Below are positions 34,660-46,545 of a stretch of DNA of 64,000 nt, one piece after another (position 1 is the first letter of the stretch; every line of letters begins with the position of its first letter). The stretch is taken from assembly GCF_034702125.1 (NCBI RefSeq), contig NC_085868.1, positions 39,052,628 through 39,116,627 of the forward strand. Reading direction: 5' to 3'. The stretch is from Engraulis encrasicolus. Taxonomy: Eukaryota; Chordata; Actinopteri; Clupeiformes; Engraulidae. Position numbers and translations under genes: made by a program. The notes under the pieces were generated by a model. That model made no database searches. It saw only the letters and a program-made list of their open reading frames with translations, and had not been told where the DNA came from.

Positions 34660-35180
34660 CAAACAAGACAGTTAGATCCAAGTAAAACTACAAGTGTAAA
34701 TCCAGAGGGCGGCAATACACTGTGTATTCAGCTCTGTTTCATCTCAACAAGCTCCCACATGTCTCAAGTAACACCTGCATGTTCTGTCAACATGTGCGTA
34801 CAGATTAGTGAATGTTCTACTAACAGAGGAGGTCAAGTTGAAGAGGGAGTTTTTTTCCTTTTCTTTTTTATCTCCAGGCAAACCATTGGCGGGGGTGGGC
34901 CTGTAACCCCTAGACCCACTTGTTAGTCTGGCCAACCCAATCAGAAAGCCCCTTGTGTTTTCAGTTCCACCTTCTTTCTGGGCACATTGGTTTTATGATG
35001 GCAGGCCTGCATGGTCTAGCACATGACATTCTTATCACATTTTACTCGCTGCTGCTACATGCCCAGACAGAGAACAGAGAGCTGTTCACTTCTCCTGTGG
35101 ATGGCAACAATTCACAGGCACAACCTTGAATTTGGGAAATGACATTAAAACCACTGCTGCCAATCATGCCAATGGTCATA
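34660..35180 (+). repeat. Duplicated 5' flank block of Ig genes, copy 2 (second part)
   Basis: Matches 27000-27545 (AACACCTGCATGTTCTGTCA, ACCCAATCAGAA, GACATTCTTATCACATTTTA). No V exon follows before the separate block in front of pseudogene D, so this looks like the flank of a lost gene copy. Confidence 0.55.
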
Positions 35181-36016
35181 TGATCCAAACATTCACTTCA
35201 AGTCCAAACATTCAGTTTTAATTCTTTTCATGGCATTGTATTCTTTTCATGTGTAAAAAAATATGTACTGTTTAATTAGACCTATTTTCTCTAAAATCTA
35301 CTTGTATTATAATATAAAATAAATATCTAAACACAATACAGTAATCACACCACTATCCTCACATTGCTGGAGGTTCAGGTACAGTTGGGGTTGTGTAACA
35401 ATCAGTAAACTGGCATTTACATTGTTCTGAGATGTATGCAGTTCAAAGGAGTTGGAGTTCAGGTTTGGCTGGCTCACTGCTCCCTAAAGGCATTTTGTTA
35501 TCTTGGCAGTTGGTTGCTTTGGATCACATGTTGGGAAATTAATCATTATCGTTTTGAGCAACAAAGCAGCCTGTTTGAATAAGCAGGGAAGAGAAGTAGA
35601 AGTGAGAAGTCACCCTGTGCAGCTTTGAACCCGGGCCTTCAGGTGAGATTGAGAAAGGTATTCTGACCGCAGATGGAAACAGTAGTAGTGGCTCTCAAAT
35701 TATCAAGTTCTTTTGAATCGTGCCATAACAGCCCAGACAGATGGGCCTATCGCTTTCAGATCTTCAGGGCCAGATGAGGGGCTGGGCCGAAATTGGATCT
35801 GAGTGCCAACAATTGTGGCCCAACCTAATTGATGGACCAGCGAGCTAGTGGAGCACGGGTGGTCTCGGAATAGGATCTTTGAAAGCAAAAAGATAGCAGC
35901 ACCAGCTTATAGACATGTGCTATGTTAGCCTGGCTCTCGCGCAGACCCTTCGCGCGTCGTGCATCATCGTTAAACTTTGTGCGTGAGAACCAGGTTAGTG
36001 CGATGTAGCCTAGATC
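35181..36016. other. Intergenic DNA, no gene seen
   Basis: 35926-36000 holds a short inverted pair (TAGCCTGGCTCTCGCGC and GTGCGTGAGAACCAGGTTA), a small foldback repeat. Nothing else recognised. Confidence 0.45.
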
Positions 36017-36233
36017 GGTCTTTCTGAAAACCTAAGACAGTGTCCTTTGTCCTTCCAAGTGTGTCAGCCTAATTAGTCACACCCAGTGATTGGATACTCT
36101 TTATTAGTCACACCCAGTCATTGGATATTCTGTAGAGATCACCAAAAGAGTATCCAATCACTGGGCGCGACTTATTAGGCTGATACACTTGGAAGGACAC
36201 TGTCCTAGGTTTCGAGAAAGACCCTATGTCTGT
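36017..36233. mobile_element. Palindromic MITE family, copy P1
   Basis: Arms of about 95 bases run inward from GGTCTTTCTGAAAACCTA and from the inverse TAGGTTTCGAGAAAGACC. They share CTTCCAAGTGTGTCAGCC and CCCAGTGATTGGATACTC with their inverse. A foldback structure with a small centre containing one duplicated arm segment. Confidence 0.85.
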
Positions 36234-36432
36234 ATGCAGTAGAAGCCTGTATTATATCACACATACAAGAAAAGAGCTAAGCTCATTCGCACGATGGACA
36301 GGACATATCCACAGTGCTAGCAATTAATGGTTACTTCATCATAGTCAATATGTCAACATTTCTACTTCTCTCTTTGCCAATATATCATCACAGTAGCTGC
36401 TAGTTTAAAAGATCCTCACATTATGACACAGT

Positions 36433-36617
36433 GGGCATTTCTCAAAGCTCTAGTTCATGCACTTCCAAGTGTATCGGCCTAATTAGTCACACCCAGTGAT
36501 TGGATACTCTTTATTAGTCACGCCCAGTGATTGGACACTCCGCAGTGTTCACCAAAGAGTATCCAATCACTGGGCGTGACTAATTAGGCTGATACACTAG
36601 AGTTTTGAGAAATGCCC
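36433..36617. mobile_element. Palindromic MITE family, copy P2
   Basis: Begins GGGCATTTCTCAAAGCTCTA and ends CTAGAGTTTTGAGAAATGCC(C). It shares the CAGTGATTGGATACTCTTT core with P1 and P3. AGT flanks both sides, a possible 3-bp duplication. Confidence 0.85.
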
Positions 36618-36777
36618 AGTGTCTCAGAGTAGGTCTGTGTGCTGGTACCACTATCAGGTTCAGTTCCTGTTTTAGCAACCACACTGGACTTCTGCAGAGA
36701 TACTTGCTGACCATGTACAGCCTTCAGTGGTTGCTCTGTTTTCATGAGAACAAGGACATGATCAGACATGAACATTA

Positions 36778-36960
36778 GATTCAGATTCAGAAATCTTTAT
36801 TAATCCCATCAGTGGGCAATTAAGTTTGCAGTTCCAGTCTCCATCAATCAACAATAAATAGTGTAAATAAATAAAAGCGTTAGAAATATACAGAAATACA
36901 AGACCTAAAGAAAATAGATAAAAAATAAATACATAAGAGAACTGTCCTGTCAGTGATGAA
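36778..36960. mobile_element. LINE 3'-tail-like segment
   Basis: TCAGAAATCTTTATTAATCC followed by CATCAGTGGGCAATTAAGTT and an A-rich region with AAATAAATAAAA. This form is typical of 3' ends of fish non-LTR elements inserted antisense. No coding part is attached. Confidence 0.45.
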
Positions 36961-37394
36961 CAACGCTCAGTAAATCAAATTGTCAGTGTATTCTAAAACA
37001 AAGTCTGCAGATGAATACATCTTTTGTTAGGCCTATATACTCTCAAGTTCTTTTCAGTCCCAAAAACAGAGACATTTCAGATGAGGCCTGAGTTTAAGAT
37101 CACCTCCATCAGCACTTTTTACCACACTCATGTGAATATTTGCAATGGAAACACCTCCCAAACCTCCCCCGCTATTATTGTTAGGCCCCTGTATTACTTT
37201 GAGGAATCAGAGAGCTACGCAATGAACATTTTCCTGATAAGAGAATGCACAGCCCTATCCCAAAAGGGTGAACGCTATGGATAAATCACTATGGACAAAT
37301 GTTAACCAAGGTGCAGGGGCTTACCTGCCTGCAGATTTGTAAATGGTAAATGATGTCTGCTCTCTGCTGACATAATGCCATTCAATTTGAAGCT

Positions 37395-37620
37395 GCATGT
37401 TTTCCCCTCCAGGTGCTCCACCCGCTGGGCCGACTGGGTCTATGCACATGACATTCTTATCACATTTTACTTGCTGCTGCTACATGCCCAGACATAGAAC
37501 AGAGAGCTGTTCACTTTTCCTGTGGATGGCAACAATTCAGACAGGCACAACCTTGAATTTGGGAAATGAAATTCAAACCTGCAGCTGCCAGTCATTCCAA
37601 TGAATGGTCATATGATGTGA
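37395..37620 (+). repeat. Duplicated 5' flank block before Ig pseudogene D
   Basis: Matches 34960-35180 closely (CACATGACATTCTTATCACA, CTGCTGCTACATGCCCAGAC, GAGCTGTTCACTT, GTGGATGGCAACAATTCA) and 27290-27440 more weakly. Frames are disrupted (TAG after CAGACA), supporting a non-coding role. Confidence 0.6.
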
Positions 37621-37694
37621 AAACATTCACTTGTAATTTACTTTATTCAGACATTTTATGGTCCCTTGGAACACTTTTACTTCGTGATGTGTCA

Positions 37695-38474
37695 CAGTGC
37701 TCAGTGGAGATAACAGTTTAGTTTGGACAAAATTTGACTCTGAACAGTTTTATTTCTGAGGAAGAGGTTTACTGGTTCTATCAGCATCCATAGTAGGCCT
37801 ATTTATTACGTTCCTTTTATATACTACCCTTCTAACGAGCAACGCCAGGAATTTATGAACAAGTACTCTCTACAAACATCTAGTTGTCTCTTCATGCATA
37901 ATGTAACAATGAACTTGGAGTGTACTACTGTATCAAACCAGGTGGGCCTCCCATTTTCAGCTGCACAGTCATTGAAAGAGGTAAGTGTTGAATTTTCACA
38001 ATAATATGTTACATTTGATCAAATGAAACACAAACTGGCAAAAGAAGCTATCACAAAAACACATTTGTAAATTGTGTCTTTATTGTTCTGACGTGAAATA
38101 CTAAAGACTCAATAACTTAAGATGAGATTACCACACAATGCAGGTTGAAATAAGTATCAAATTAATTGAATTATAATATTTTTGTATAATTATAATTTAT
38201 AATAATTTATTATAACTCATGACCAAGTGTTTCTGTCTCTTGAGACACACTGCTAAAGAGGACCTCAATTGTGGAAGAGCCTCATCATCATCCTGACTTC
38301 TTCATGGTAAATACACACAGAGTGTAGAAAGGTAAGAAGTATACATTGTCAAAAGCAAAGGATTTACTGTGTTACCATGTCATGTAGATCTCTGGTGTAA
38401 CTCCACCTGACTCTCTAGCAACTCTGGTCAGAGACAGCAGCAGCACCTACATGGCGTTCAGATGCCAGAGCTGA
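37695..38474 (+). pseudogene. Ig V-domain receptor pseudogene (Ig gene D)
   Basis: The V exon remnant (about 37695-37980) aligns with genes A-C: GAGATAACAGTT then TAG where others have GAG, TTTGGACAAAATTTGACTCT, a first-cysteine change (AACAGT for AACTGT), GTTTACTGGTTC, then a TAG soon after. A later frameshift precedes TGTACTACTGT, and the donor GTAAGTG at 37981 survives. A third exon remnant ends at 38306 (GTGGAAGAGCCTCATCATC, donor GTAAAT). The last exon at 38388-38474 parallels gene B (CTGGTCAGAGACAGCAGC; FRCQS then stop). The membrane exon was not found. Closest to gene B by its 3' exons. Clearly non-functional as a receptor. Confidence 0.85.
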
Positions 38475-38995
38475 GGCCTGAAACACGAAGTGAATAATTG
38501 AAATTAGCACCATTTAAGTTTGCCTCAATTATTCAAGACATTCTATAATTGTTATTTGGGTAACACTTTAAAATAATGGGTGCATACAAAGCATTATAAA
38601 GACTCTAATTAACCAATGATGAACAAAACATTAACAAGTCTTTTTTTTTATTTACTAACTTTTAATGTTTTAAAAAATATCTACAAACAATATGTTTGAG
38701 ATTGTACAAACCTTTTAACAGAGTATTTTTCATTCATTTATAAAAGAAATTGTAAATGTTTGATAAAAAAAAAAAAAACTTGTATAATATTAACATAACA
38801 TTTCTCTGTCATTTGCAAGAAATGGTGAATGCTTTGTTCATTATTAGTTAATTATTTAGGCCTAACCATTCATCTTCCATGTGATTGTATGGATTTTCGG
38901 TATGTTAGACCTACAGTAAGCCTGTAAAACTACGATTATGCTGATTTGTCTTTCTGTGCACATTCATTGTTTTCCAAAGATTGTGAATACAGTCA

Positions 38996-39236
38996 ATGTC
39001 AGATCAGCAGGCACTCCAGCGTGTGGTGAAAACAGCATGCTGGAAAATCACTGGAATACCTCTCCCAGAGATTAGTACCATCTACACCACCCGCTGTCTA
39101 CGGAGAGTGCAGAACATTCTGCGCGACAGCCACCATCCTGCCAATCTCTTGTTCCAGCGGCTACCCTCAGGTCCCTTCAGAGCCGGACAAAAAGGCCAAC
39201 AGCTTAAACCACCAGGCCATTAGACTTTTGAATTTG
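38996..39236 (+). pseudogene. LINE reverse-transcriptase ORF C-terminal fragment
   Basis: The translation contains ALQRVVKTACWKITG, LPEISTIYTTRCLRR and DSHHPANLLFQRLPSG, the usual C-terminal end of ORF2 in L2/CR1/Rex-type non-LTR elements. It then frameshifts, and QAIRLLN reappears in another frame at 39213-39233. A dead 5'-truncated LINE copy. Confidence 0.7.
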
Positions 39237-39239
39237 CAG

Positions 39240-39475
39240 GACTGCTGCGGTTGAAAAAAGGAGGTGCACACAAGGCTTGTGCGAAAAATGTGTATTGTAG
39301 CTGAAAATGTACAACAGCAGTCCAAAGTTAAAACTGGAGTAACAGACGTTTCGGACCTAGTCCATTCTCAATGTCTCCAGTAGGCTGGGTCTAGGTCCGA
39401 AACCTCTGTTGCTCCAGTTAACCTCTGACTTCTGTTGTAAATATGCGGCTACAATATACATTTTTCAATACAAGG
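39240..39475. repeat. Uncharacterised repeat with inverted strings
   Basis: Follows the LINE fragment. GTTTCGGACCTAGTCC and GGTCTAGGTCCGAAAC lie about 60 bases apart and inverted, with ACAACAGCAGTCC and TCTGTTGTAAAT further out. It probably marks a short SINE or foldback insertion. Confidence 0.4.
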
Positions 39476-39590
39476 GTCTAAAGTGCAGGCGCAGGCGCCG
39501 ACATTTGTTGGTTTTTGTCATTCAGGACTGCTGAGAAACATTACTGCCTAAAATGTTATCTATAGGCCTATCTATCCTTTGGACATTTGT

Positions 39591-39750
<160 letters not shown>

Positions 39751-41003
39751 AGCATTATGCACTTTACTTGAAAACCTGCTGCTAATATTGTACCCCAAAC
39801 ACAATTCCGTTGCCTTTTGACAATGGCAATACATTCTTCAATCTTGAATCTTGAATGATGAGCTTTAATGTACAAGCAGATGTGGGTTACTGATCTACTG
39901 TATTTTTGGTCTACACTGCTTCTGCAAATGAGTTTCATTTTGGGAAATAAAAATCACAGAAAACCTCATGGAAAAAATCTTCCATGATAAATTTAACAAT
40001 CCAAAATTATGTAGTAGGCCTATATCTTGGTAGGAACCATCTACATGTTGTTGCTGGTGGCGCTCATGTAGCCTGCGGCATTCTTTAATTTTGTGTGTTC
40101 AAATAGGGGCCTACTGTATATTTTGAGAAATTTAATGGTGGAAAATACACGCCAAGTCAGTCAGTATATAAATAAAGTCATGAATGTAGTGCTTTTGGGT
40201 TAAGTCAACAATGAAATAGATAGTGATGTTCATTAACTGAAAAACGGGTCATGTGGTGCTCAGTTTGAATAGATAGCAAAGCAGTTTAAGTTTGAATAGA
40301 TAGAGGCCTATGGCCATCATGAATATAACATGACCTGCGTCATCAGCGAGCCCCTTTTTTTTTTTTCAAGCTAGCAGTGTCGCACGTAGCAGATGACTCT
40401 CATAATCTCCAAGCAAGACGATGATGTGAGGATATGCTGAAAAGGATATGATGATTTCTTTTCTTCATGTGCATAGGTAAAGTATGTAATGTAATGATGG
40501 GAAGGGTTCTTAAAATGCTGTGTGGTTGGAGAATTGGTGTTGTAGTTTTCCTCGTTTTCCTTTTTTGTACAATGGACCTATGTTTATTAAGTTTTTTCCC
40601 CAGGAATATTTTCTACAAATAGAGAAGTAAAAAGAACAAATTGTTCAAGAATATTAAAACTGAAATTAAAGTGGAAATTTAAATGGAAATCCCATGATTT
40701 TCGGTTCCGGTTTGCTATTATCATGTGCTTGCAGCTGCTGCTTGCAGCTGCTGTCCTGTTTGCTGTCTTTATTGTATTTGGTCTTCTGATATGGCTGCTG
40801 TGTTTAGCTCTGTTTTCCTCGTCTAGTTTACCCTCAACTGCAGTAAATGACGTGATGCTGATTGTTTGTGTTCCTATGACTAGAAAAAGGATCCCATTTT
40901 ATAAAACAACTAATTTAGACACATTATGCTCTTTAAGACCAAGTCTAATTTATTTAATTTTTTAAATCCATTAGGCCTATTAGAGAATACAGATAGTGTA
41001 ATT
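39751..41003. other. Intergenic DNA, no convincing gene
   Basis: One hydrophobic open frame at 40723-40965 starts MCLQLLLAAAVLFAVF but has no homologous copy, no splice context and an unremarkable remainder. No other candidate seen. Confidence 0.4.
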
Positions 41004-42933
41004 CACTGATTCTTGAGAAAGCGGCTAAAACATGTCTCTGCAATAAACTGCCAATTCTGATGAAAATAGATTATATTTTCATGAACAAAATGAATACAGG
41101 TAAAGACGCAGGGGTCTGTTACACAAATGTACAGTCGTTTGAAATATTTAAGTGTAATTTTATTACTTTTCATGGCTATAAACCTGTCCACACCCTGTAA
41201 AAACAGCTGTCCCAAGGAAAGACATCATCATTTCAATTGACATAAAATGTAAAAATCACTGATATTATTGAATAATATCACCATGATGTGAAAGTCCATA
41301 TTGAAGTGGTTCTGCAGATATGCACATAGTGTGTGTAAAGCAATATTTACTACTATTTTCTGATTGCTCAAAGTCTGTCCAGCATATTAGTCACCACCGT
41401 CAGATTTTTTTAAAAAGACAATAAAATCAGGTATGCACAAGGTCATTGTCATTACTTAGGACCCCTTTTCAAACCTTTAGCTCTACTGAATACTTCATCA
41501 TCACTGAAGCTCCTGTAAGTTTACTAATTTCTCCTCAATTTCTTAATTTGTTTGGACACTGGTACTGTCCCAACCATAAACTGTCAACACCGTCGGGGGT
41601 TTTAATACTATTATGTTACATTAATGTTAATTATATATACTTTTTCAGAAGCGGCATGAAGCCCCTAAGAAACAGAGCGAAAAGGAAGTGGCTAATGTGA
41701 GCAAAAAATGCATAATATGTAAAAGAGTGTTTTTTTGTCTCACACCGTCAGATGTCACCACCGTCAGATTTTGTTCCGCTCATCATCTTGTTCCATATTT
41801 TACTAAATTGTGCTGGTTAATGAAACATTACCAGACATGCTAGTAATAATTGTGACCCAAACTTACATTCCAGCCTCCACTAAGGTGCATTTGGAGGGTT
41901 TTTTGTGACAAAACCTGACGGTGGTGACATCTGTTGTAGTTCACAAAAAAGCATGTGTTTTACATGTTTTTAACAAGTTTTAAGAATATGCTTCCAATAA
42001 GTATCTACAATTATGTTGAATTGCAAAAGTAATTCACTTAAATACAGTAAACACATTTTTTAATTACTAATAAAAAAAAAAAAAACATGGGGAGCTTGGC
42101 CAATACATTCACTGCACATCCAAGACCTTCATCTATGATAATACACCTCTATATTTTGGATTTGAACAACTTAAAACCTGTTTATGCCACATTTTCAATA
42201 ATCTAGGTCTACTTCCTAGAGTATCTAATAAATGAAGAAAAAACACATGCACAAACATACTGTGCACACACGAAAATAAAGTGTTCATACTAGATGTCAT
42301 TGACTTGAGAGGGGTATTTATTTTGCTAAATGTAGGTAATAATTAGGTCACTTTCACCACCTTCAGATTACTGTCACCACCGTCAGTTCTTAAATCACCA
42401 CCGTAAGAAGGAGTTTTGGACATTTGAAATGAATTTGTTTACAAAATTTTCCTTTGGAGTTGTTGAATTATCAAAGTAATCGCAACTTTAAGCCTACACG
42501 AATATTTGTGAAATTACAAAAAAATGTTTGATCTATTTAGGCATTAAGTAAGCATTGTCTGACAGCACATATTTTTAAATTAGAACACATGAAGCAGTAT
42601 TAAAATAGAATGAAAGTGAATTTTCAACTTTTAAAGGCGTATGTGTGAACCAAAAAACACACACAATCACTTAAGAACTCCAGATACATATGCAACCAAA
42701 TCAATACACTTTTTATTGCTTTTAATTGTGTCTGACGGTGTTGACAAAAAACAAGGTATGATCGGAGGAAAACCTGATTTCTGAAAAAAAATCAAAATGG
42801 GGAGATTGGCCTTGTGCATTTCTGAAAAGCCAAGACCTTTGTCTACGAGGATATACCATATTATTTTGTAATTCACTTCATTTTTTTCTTTCAAGATTAC
42901 AACCTGTTTTAGCCACTTTCTCAAGAATCAGTG
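41004..42933. mobile_element. 1.93-kb element with 29-bp inverted ends and CACCACCGTCAG motifs
   Basis: Left end CACTGATTCTTGAGAAAGCG then GCTAAAACA (41004-41032); the right end is its inverse with one mismatch (42905-42933). AATT flanks both sides. Inside, CACCACCGTCAG occurs at 41392, 41756 and 42375, inverted at 41915, with variants at 41741, 42355, 42392 and 42732. A second internal repeat (ATGGGGAGCTTGGCC then CCAAGACCTTCATCTA) occurs at about 42088 and 42797. No long open frame. It could not be placed in a known superfamily from ends alone. Confidence 0.6.
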
Positions 42934-43639
42934 AATTGTGAAAAAGGCAATATGGTACAGCCATAAAACTGTCCAAAAGAGCTTAAATGTAACAAATGAT
43001 CAAACCTTAATCAAAAGAAACAGGACATTTTTTTTTTTTACTAACACTATTTCTAAATTTTGAAATTACTGTATGTCTGTCAAGTCAACTGTGACTAGCT
43101 ATGCTTTATGTTTTTTAATTTTGAATAAATAGAATTAAATCATTTGGAATTAAAATTCATGTTCAAACATTGCACATTTAAAGTCGACCACAAATGTGCG
43201 CGGGACGATGAGATCGCACCAGTTTGAACTACTAGCAAATCACGTGTGAGGTGTGGGGGAGGAGCTGAGGTGGGGTGCAGAACTTATGTAGGGGTGTGAA
43301 ACAAGGCGCCTGCACACGTGAGTGAGCTGTTGGCCAACCAAATCAGCGGTGCGTCCCCTCTGAGGCGGCAGACCTTTGCAGACGGGCATCAATAGCCTTA
43401 TTCGAGACACCGCAATGGCTACACGCGCATGTAGGCAGCAATGCATTCTGTACGAAATGTTGCATGATGGTTAGATTTCCTGTCCAACATACCAAATTTG
43501 CGCCGTTGTTGCGCCGACGAGGTGACATGTCACATGGTGCCAAACTATCATGGGATGAATGCAACTGCAGACGGACCTTGCAACCCCAAGCAGATTTTAA
43601 GGACAAGGCTCGCGAAGGAAGCAATCTGTAATCTAGGCT

Positions 43640-44227
43640 AGAGGTTCTCAACCTTTTTTGAACAAGCACCCCCTTTGCCTCATCACAAGCCTCCCAATGC
43701 CCCTTTCACCACATCATGAGACTGACAACGCCCTCCTTAATAAAGGGACACTGTGTGAGATTTTTAGTTGTTTATTTCCAGAATTCATGCTGCCCATTCA
43801 CTAAAGTTACCTTTTTCATGAATACTTACCACCAGCATCAAATTCTAAGCTTTCATTATGACTGGAAAAATTGCTCTTTTCATACATGAAAAGGGGGATC
43901 TTCTCCATGGTCCGCCATTTTGAATTTCCAAAAATAGACATTTTTAGCTGCAAAAATGACTGTACTTGGACCATACTAGAAAATATTTGTTTAATACTTA
44001 GTAAACTTTCATGTAAAGATACAATTTGGCAATAGGCAGCCCAATTTCAATAAGCATCATAGTTGCAGTACCTTTTTTGACCATTTCCTGCACAGAGTCC
44101 CTTTAAAGGGACTACCCCCCAATGGCAACTAAGCTCCGCCTCCTCTTAGCTGTATCCTTTGCAACACCCCCCTAGAGCTCCCCAACCCCCCCTGGGGGGC
44201 TGTACCGCCCCCATTGAGAAACACTGG
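43640..44227. mobile_element. hAT-type element with a nested MITE
   Basis: Begins AGAGGTTCTCAACCTTTTTT and ends CATTGAGAAACACTGG; exact 8-bp duplication TCTAGGCT at 43632-43639 and 44228-44235. The MITE copy M2 (43741-44106) is inserted inside it. Confidence 0.8.
43741..44106 (+). mobile_element. 380-bp MITE family, copy M2
   Basis: Full-length copy: TAAAGGGACACTGTGTGAGA at the left and TTTCCTGCACAGAGTCCCTT then TAA at the right, an inverted pair. It is the least disturbed copy in the window and is useful as a reference for GGCCTA insertions in the others. Confidence 0.85.
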
Positions 44228-44657
44228 TCTAGGCTATGGACCACACTGATAAACTCTACTTCTTTCAGTCAGGACAGAGAAGCAAGATGCTTCGCATTAC
44301 GGAGACCCCACGTATGAAAACCGATGTGCAATGAAACAGAATTAATGTAATGCTTGCGAACTGATTAGTGTGCATTATGAAGACTTTTTTGCAAGGTGAG
44401 TGTTTATATTTCTCCCGTCTAACCGGCTTCTCACAAGGAGGAGGCTTGTGAAACGATAGCTAGGCATATTATTTGGCTTAAATAACAAACAAACAAACAA
44501 AAAAAACGGGTCGATATACTGTATGCCGTCAGCACAAAAACAATTCATTGACAACTGATTCCTTGGCCAATGACTGAAGCTTTAATTACTTGACGATTAT
44601 TGTCTATTCCACTATGCCTATTGAAGCCTAAAAACAGGCGGTAGAAAAGCCATGGTG

Positions 44658-45196
44658 TAGGGATGGTACAAACCGCACCGAAAACCGAAACCGTACAATT
44701 CACACACATACCGAACTGAACCGTGCAATCCGTGGCAAACCGCAATTCATGTACTGCCCAGAAAAATATGTAAAACAGAGATTCTAGGAGTATCTTATCC
44801 AGTCTCTCTGATTAAAACATTAGCGTATGAGACCAATCAGAGGATGACACAATTAAAATCACACCATTTTCACATTATAAGCCTATACAAACCATATGTA
44901 GGATATTTAGTGATAAGTCCAATTCTATTAGCCAATTGAAAGAGGGCATTTGGAACGCTCAGACAGCGCACATCAGCTGACGACAGTTTAAGTTCAAGCA
45001 CAAGAGGCAGTTCTCAGACACATGCAAAACGTCAAATTCAACTTGTGCATCATCACTTTATAACTGCAGTTATATAAATATTGTATAATATTCCCAGTGC
45101 ACCATTTATCATTAACTAGAGTAGAGAACCGAAAACCGTGACCTTGACACCGTGATATGAACCGAACCGTGAATTTTGTGAACCGTACCACCCCTA
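44658..45196. mobile_element. hAT-type element, 539 bp
   Basis: Begins TAGGGATGGTACAAACCGCA and ends GAACCGTACCACCCCTA. Flanks CCATGGTG (44650-44657) and CCATGATG (45197-45204) form an 8-bp duplication with one difference. The interior repeats ACCGAA and AACCG strings in both orientations. Confidence 0.8.
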
Positions 45197-45234
45197 CCAT
45201 GATGATTTTTAAAGTGCATGGGATAGATGTGTAG

Positions 45235-45660
45235 CCTACATGACGGTAATAGTGCAGCGTTTAGCCAAAACAATCGTTCAGTTTGTGATACAAGCATAGC
45301 CAAAGGCATTCCAAAGGATCTGGATATGGAGGCATCATGAGTTGTCAACATGGTGCCCATGGCAGCCATTTTTCAAAATGGCTGCCAGCAACAGCAATTT
45401 TGTTAGGAGTAATGGATATAACATGATATTTTAGACATATTTACCATTCATAGTACTTTGTACTTGGTAAATGTCTTATGGATGATTGAAAAGTTGTCAT
45501 GAATATTCAAGATGGCCGCCATTTTCAAGATGGCCGCCATTTTCAAGATTGCAGCCGTCTCTTGTATGATTGTCTAATAGTCGGTCACGGGAGGAAAAGG
45601 CCATTACCGTTACGGAGCTGACAAAAGCGTGACATTTTGAATGATGCTTCCTTAGGACCC
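45235..45660 (+). repeat. Dispersed repeat, inverted partner of 48520-49080
   Basis: Shares with 48520-49080, in reverse orientation, TCAGTTTGTGATACAAGC, GGATATGGAGGCAT, ATGGTGCCCATGGCAGCCAT, GACATTTACCAAG (inverse), CATGAATATTCAAGATGG and CCGTTACGGAGCTGACAAAA. It contains AAGATGGCCGCCATTTTC twice in tandem (about 45488-45545). Confidence 0.75.
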
Positions 45661-46149
45661 CCTCAATGGTTTAAGCCGAGGAGCCCAACTGAAATATTCA
45701 ATTTTCATATCAATCAAGTCAATAATACATGTACTTATCAATTGTCAGTGACAGCTTGGATCATCTACCTCTATAAGGCCATTACAAAATAAAATCAGAT
45801 ATGTATATCTCAAGTCCTAAGTGTACTATGGAGTGATAGGTGCATTTATGGTTAGGAAATTATGAATAATCAATATGCAATACACCATACATACAGTATA
45901 TTGACTAATACTTTATGGTTTAAAAGAGCAAAATGGTAACATCTCTGTTTTCTGTTCTACCTAACCACTTTTTGTTGATTGCTCGTTATTTTTTATTTGT
46001 GGATGTGGTCCTTTGTTTAAAACAAGTCTGCCTACCTTCCCGCTCTCACACACTGAAAAAGTATTTCGAAAACTTTAAACAACAGCATGTGGAACTCCTA
46101 TTAGCTTTGGAGGGATACAGCTGCCAAAGTAGCCTAAAAGTCATCAAGA
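45661..46149. other. Intergenic DNA, no gene seen
   Basis: No repeat border, exon or conserved motif recognised. The open frame at 45933-46178 has no domain and runs into the pentanucleotide array. Confidence 0.4.
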
Positions 46150-46545
46150 CTATACTGTATTCTACTGTAGTGGTGTAGTGTACTCTGCTATACTGTACTG
46201 CACTGTACTGTACTGTACTGTACTGTACTATACTATACTATACTATACTATACTGTACTCTACTGCACCTTACTGTATGCTACTGTACTGTACTGTACTT
46301 TACTATACTGCACCGTACTGTATGCTGCTGTACTGTACTGTACTGCACTGTACGGTACTTTACTATACTTTACTATACTGCACCATACTTTATGCTACTG
46401 TACTATACTGTACTGCACCGTACTGTATGCTGCAGAACTGTAGGCTACTTTACTGCACTGTATGGTACTGTACTGTATTGTACTGTACTGCAGCACTGTA
46501 CTTTACTATACTGCACCGTACTGTATGCTACTTTACTTTATTATA
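46150..46545. repeat. (TACTG)n pentanucleotide array, part 1
   Basis: Degenerate TACTG repeats (TACTGTACTGTACTG, TACTATACTATAC, TACTGCACTG). Higher-order units around GCACCGTACTGTATGCTAC recur. The array resumes at 47045, after an intervening non-repetitive insert. Confidence 0.9.

Noticed and set aside
34920..35129. Frame in the duplicated Ig upstream block as a conserved leader or membrane exon
   Set aside because: The three copies of this block (27265, 34960, 37395) do not keep a common reading frame; one has a stop in the most conserved part.
37794..37801. TAGGCCTA in Ig pseudogene D as another insertion
   Set aside because: Gene C has CGCCTATT at the aligned place, so this octamer is better explained by substitutions; it was not used as evidence for the insertion process.
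40723..40965. 80-codon frame with a hydrophobic start resembling a signal or membrane segment
   Set aside because: Leu/Ala-rich start comes from a CTGCTGCTTGCAGCTGCTG repeat; the rest is nondescript and no second copy or exon partner was found.
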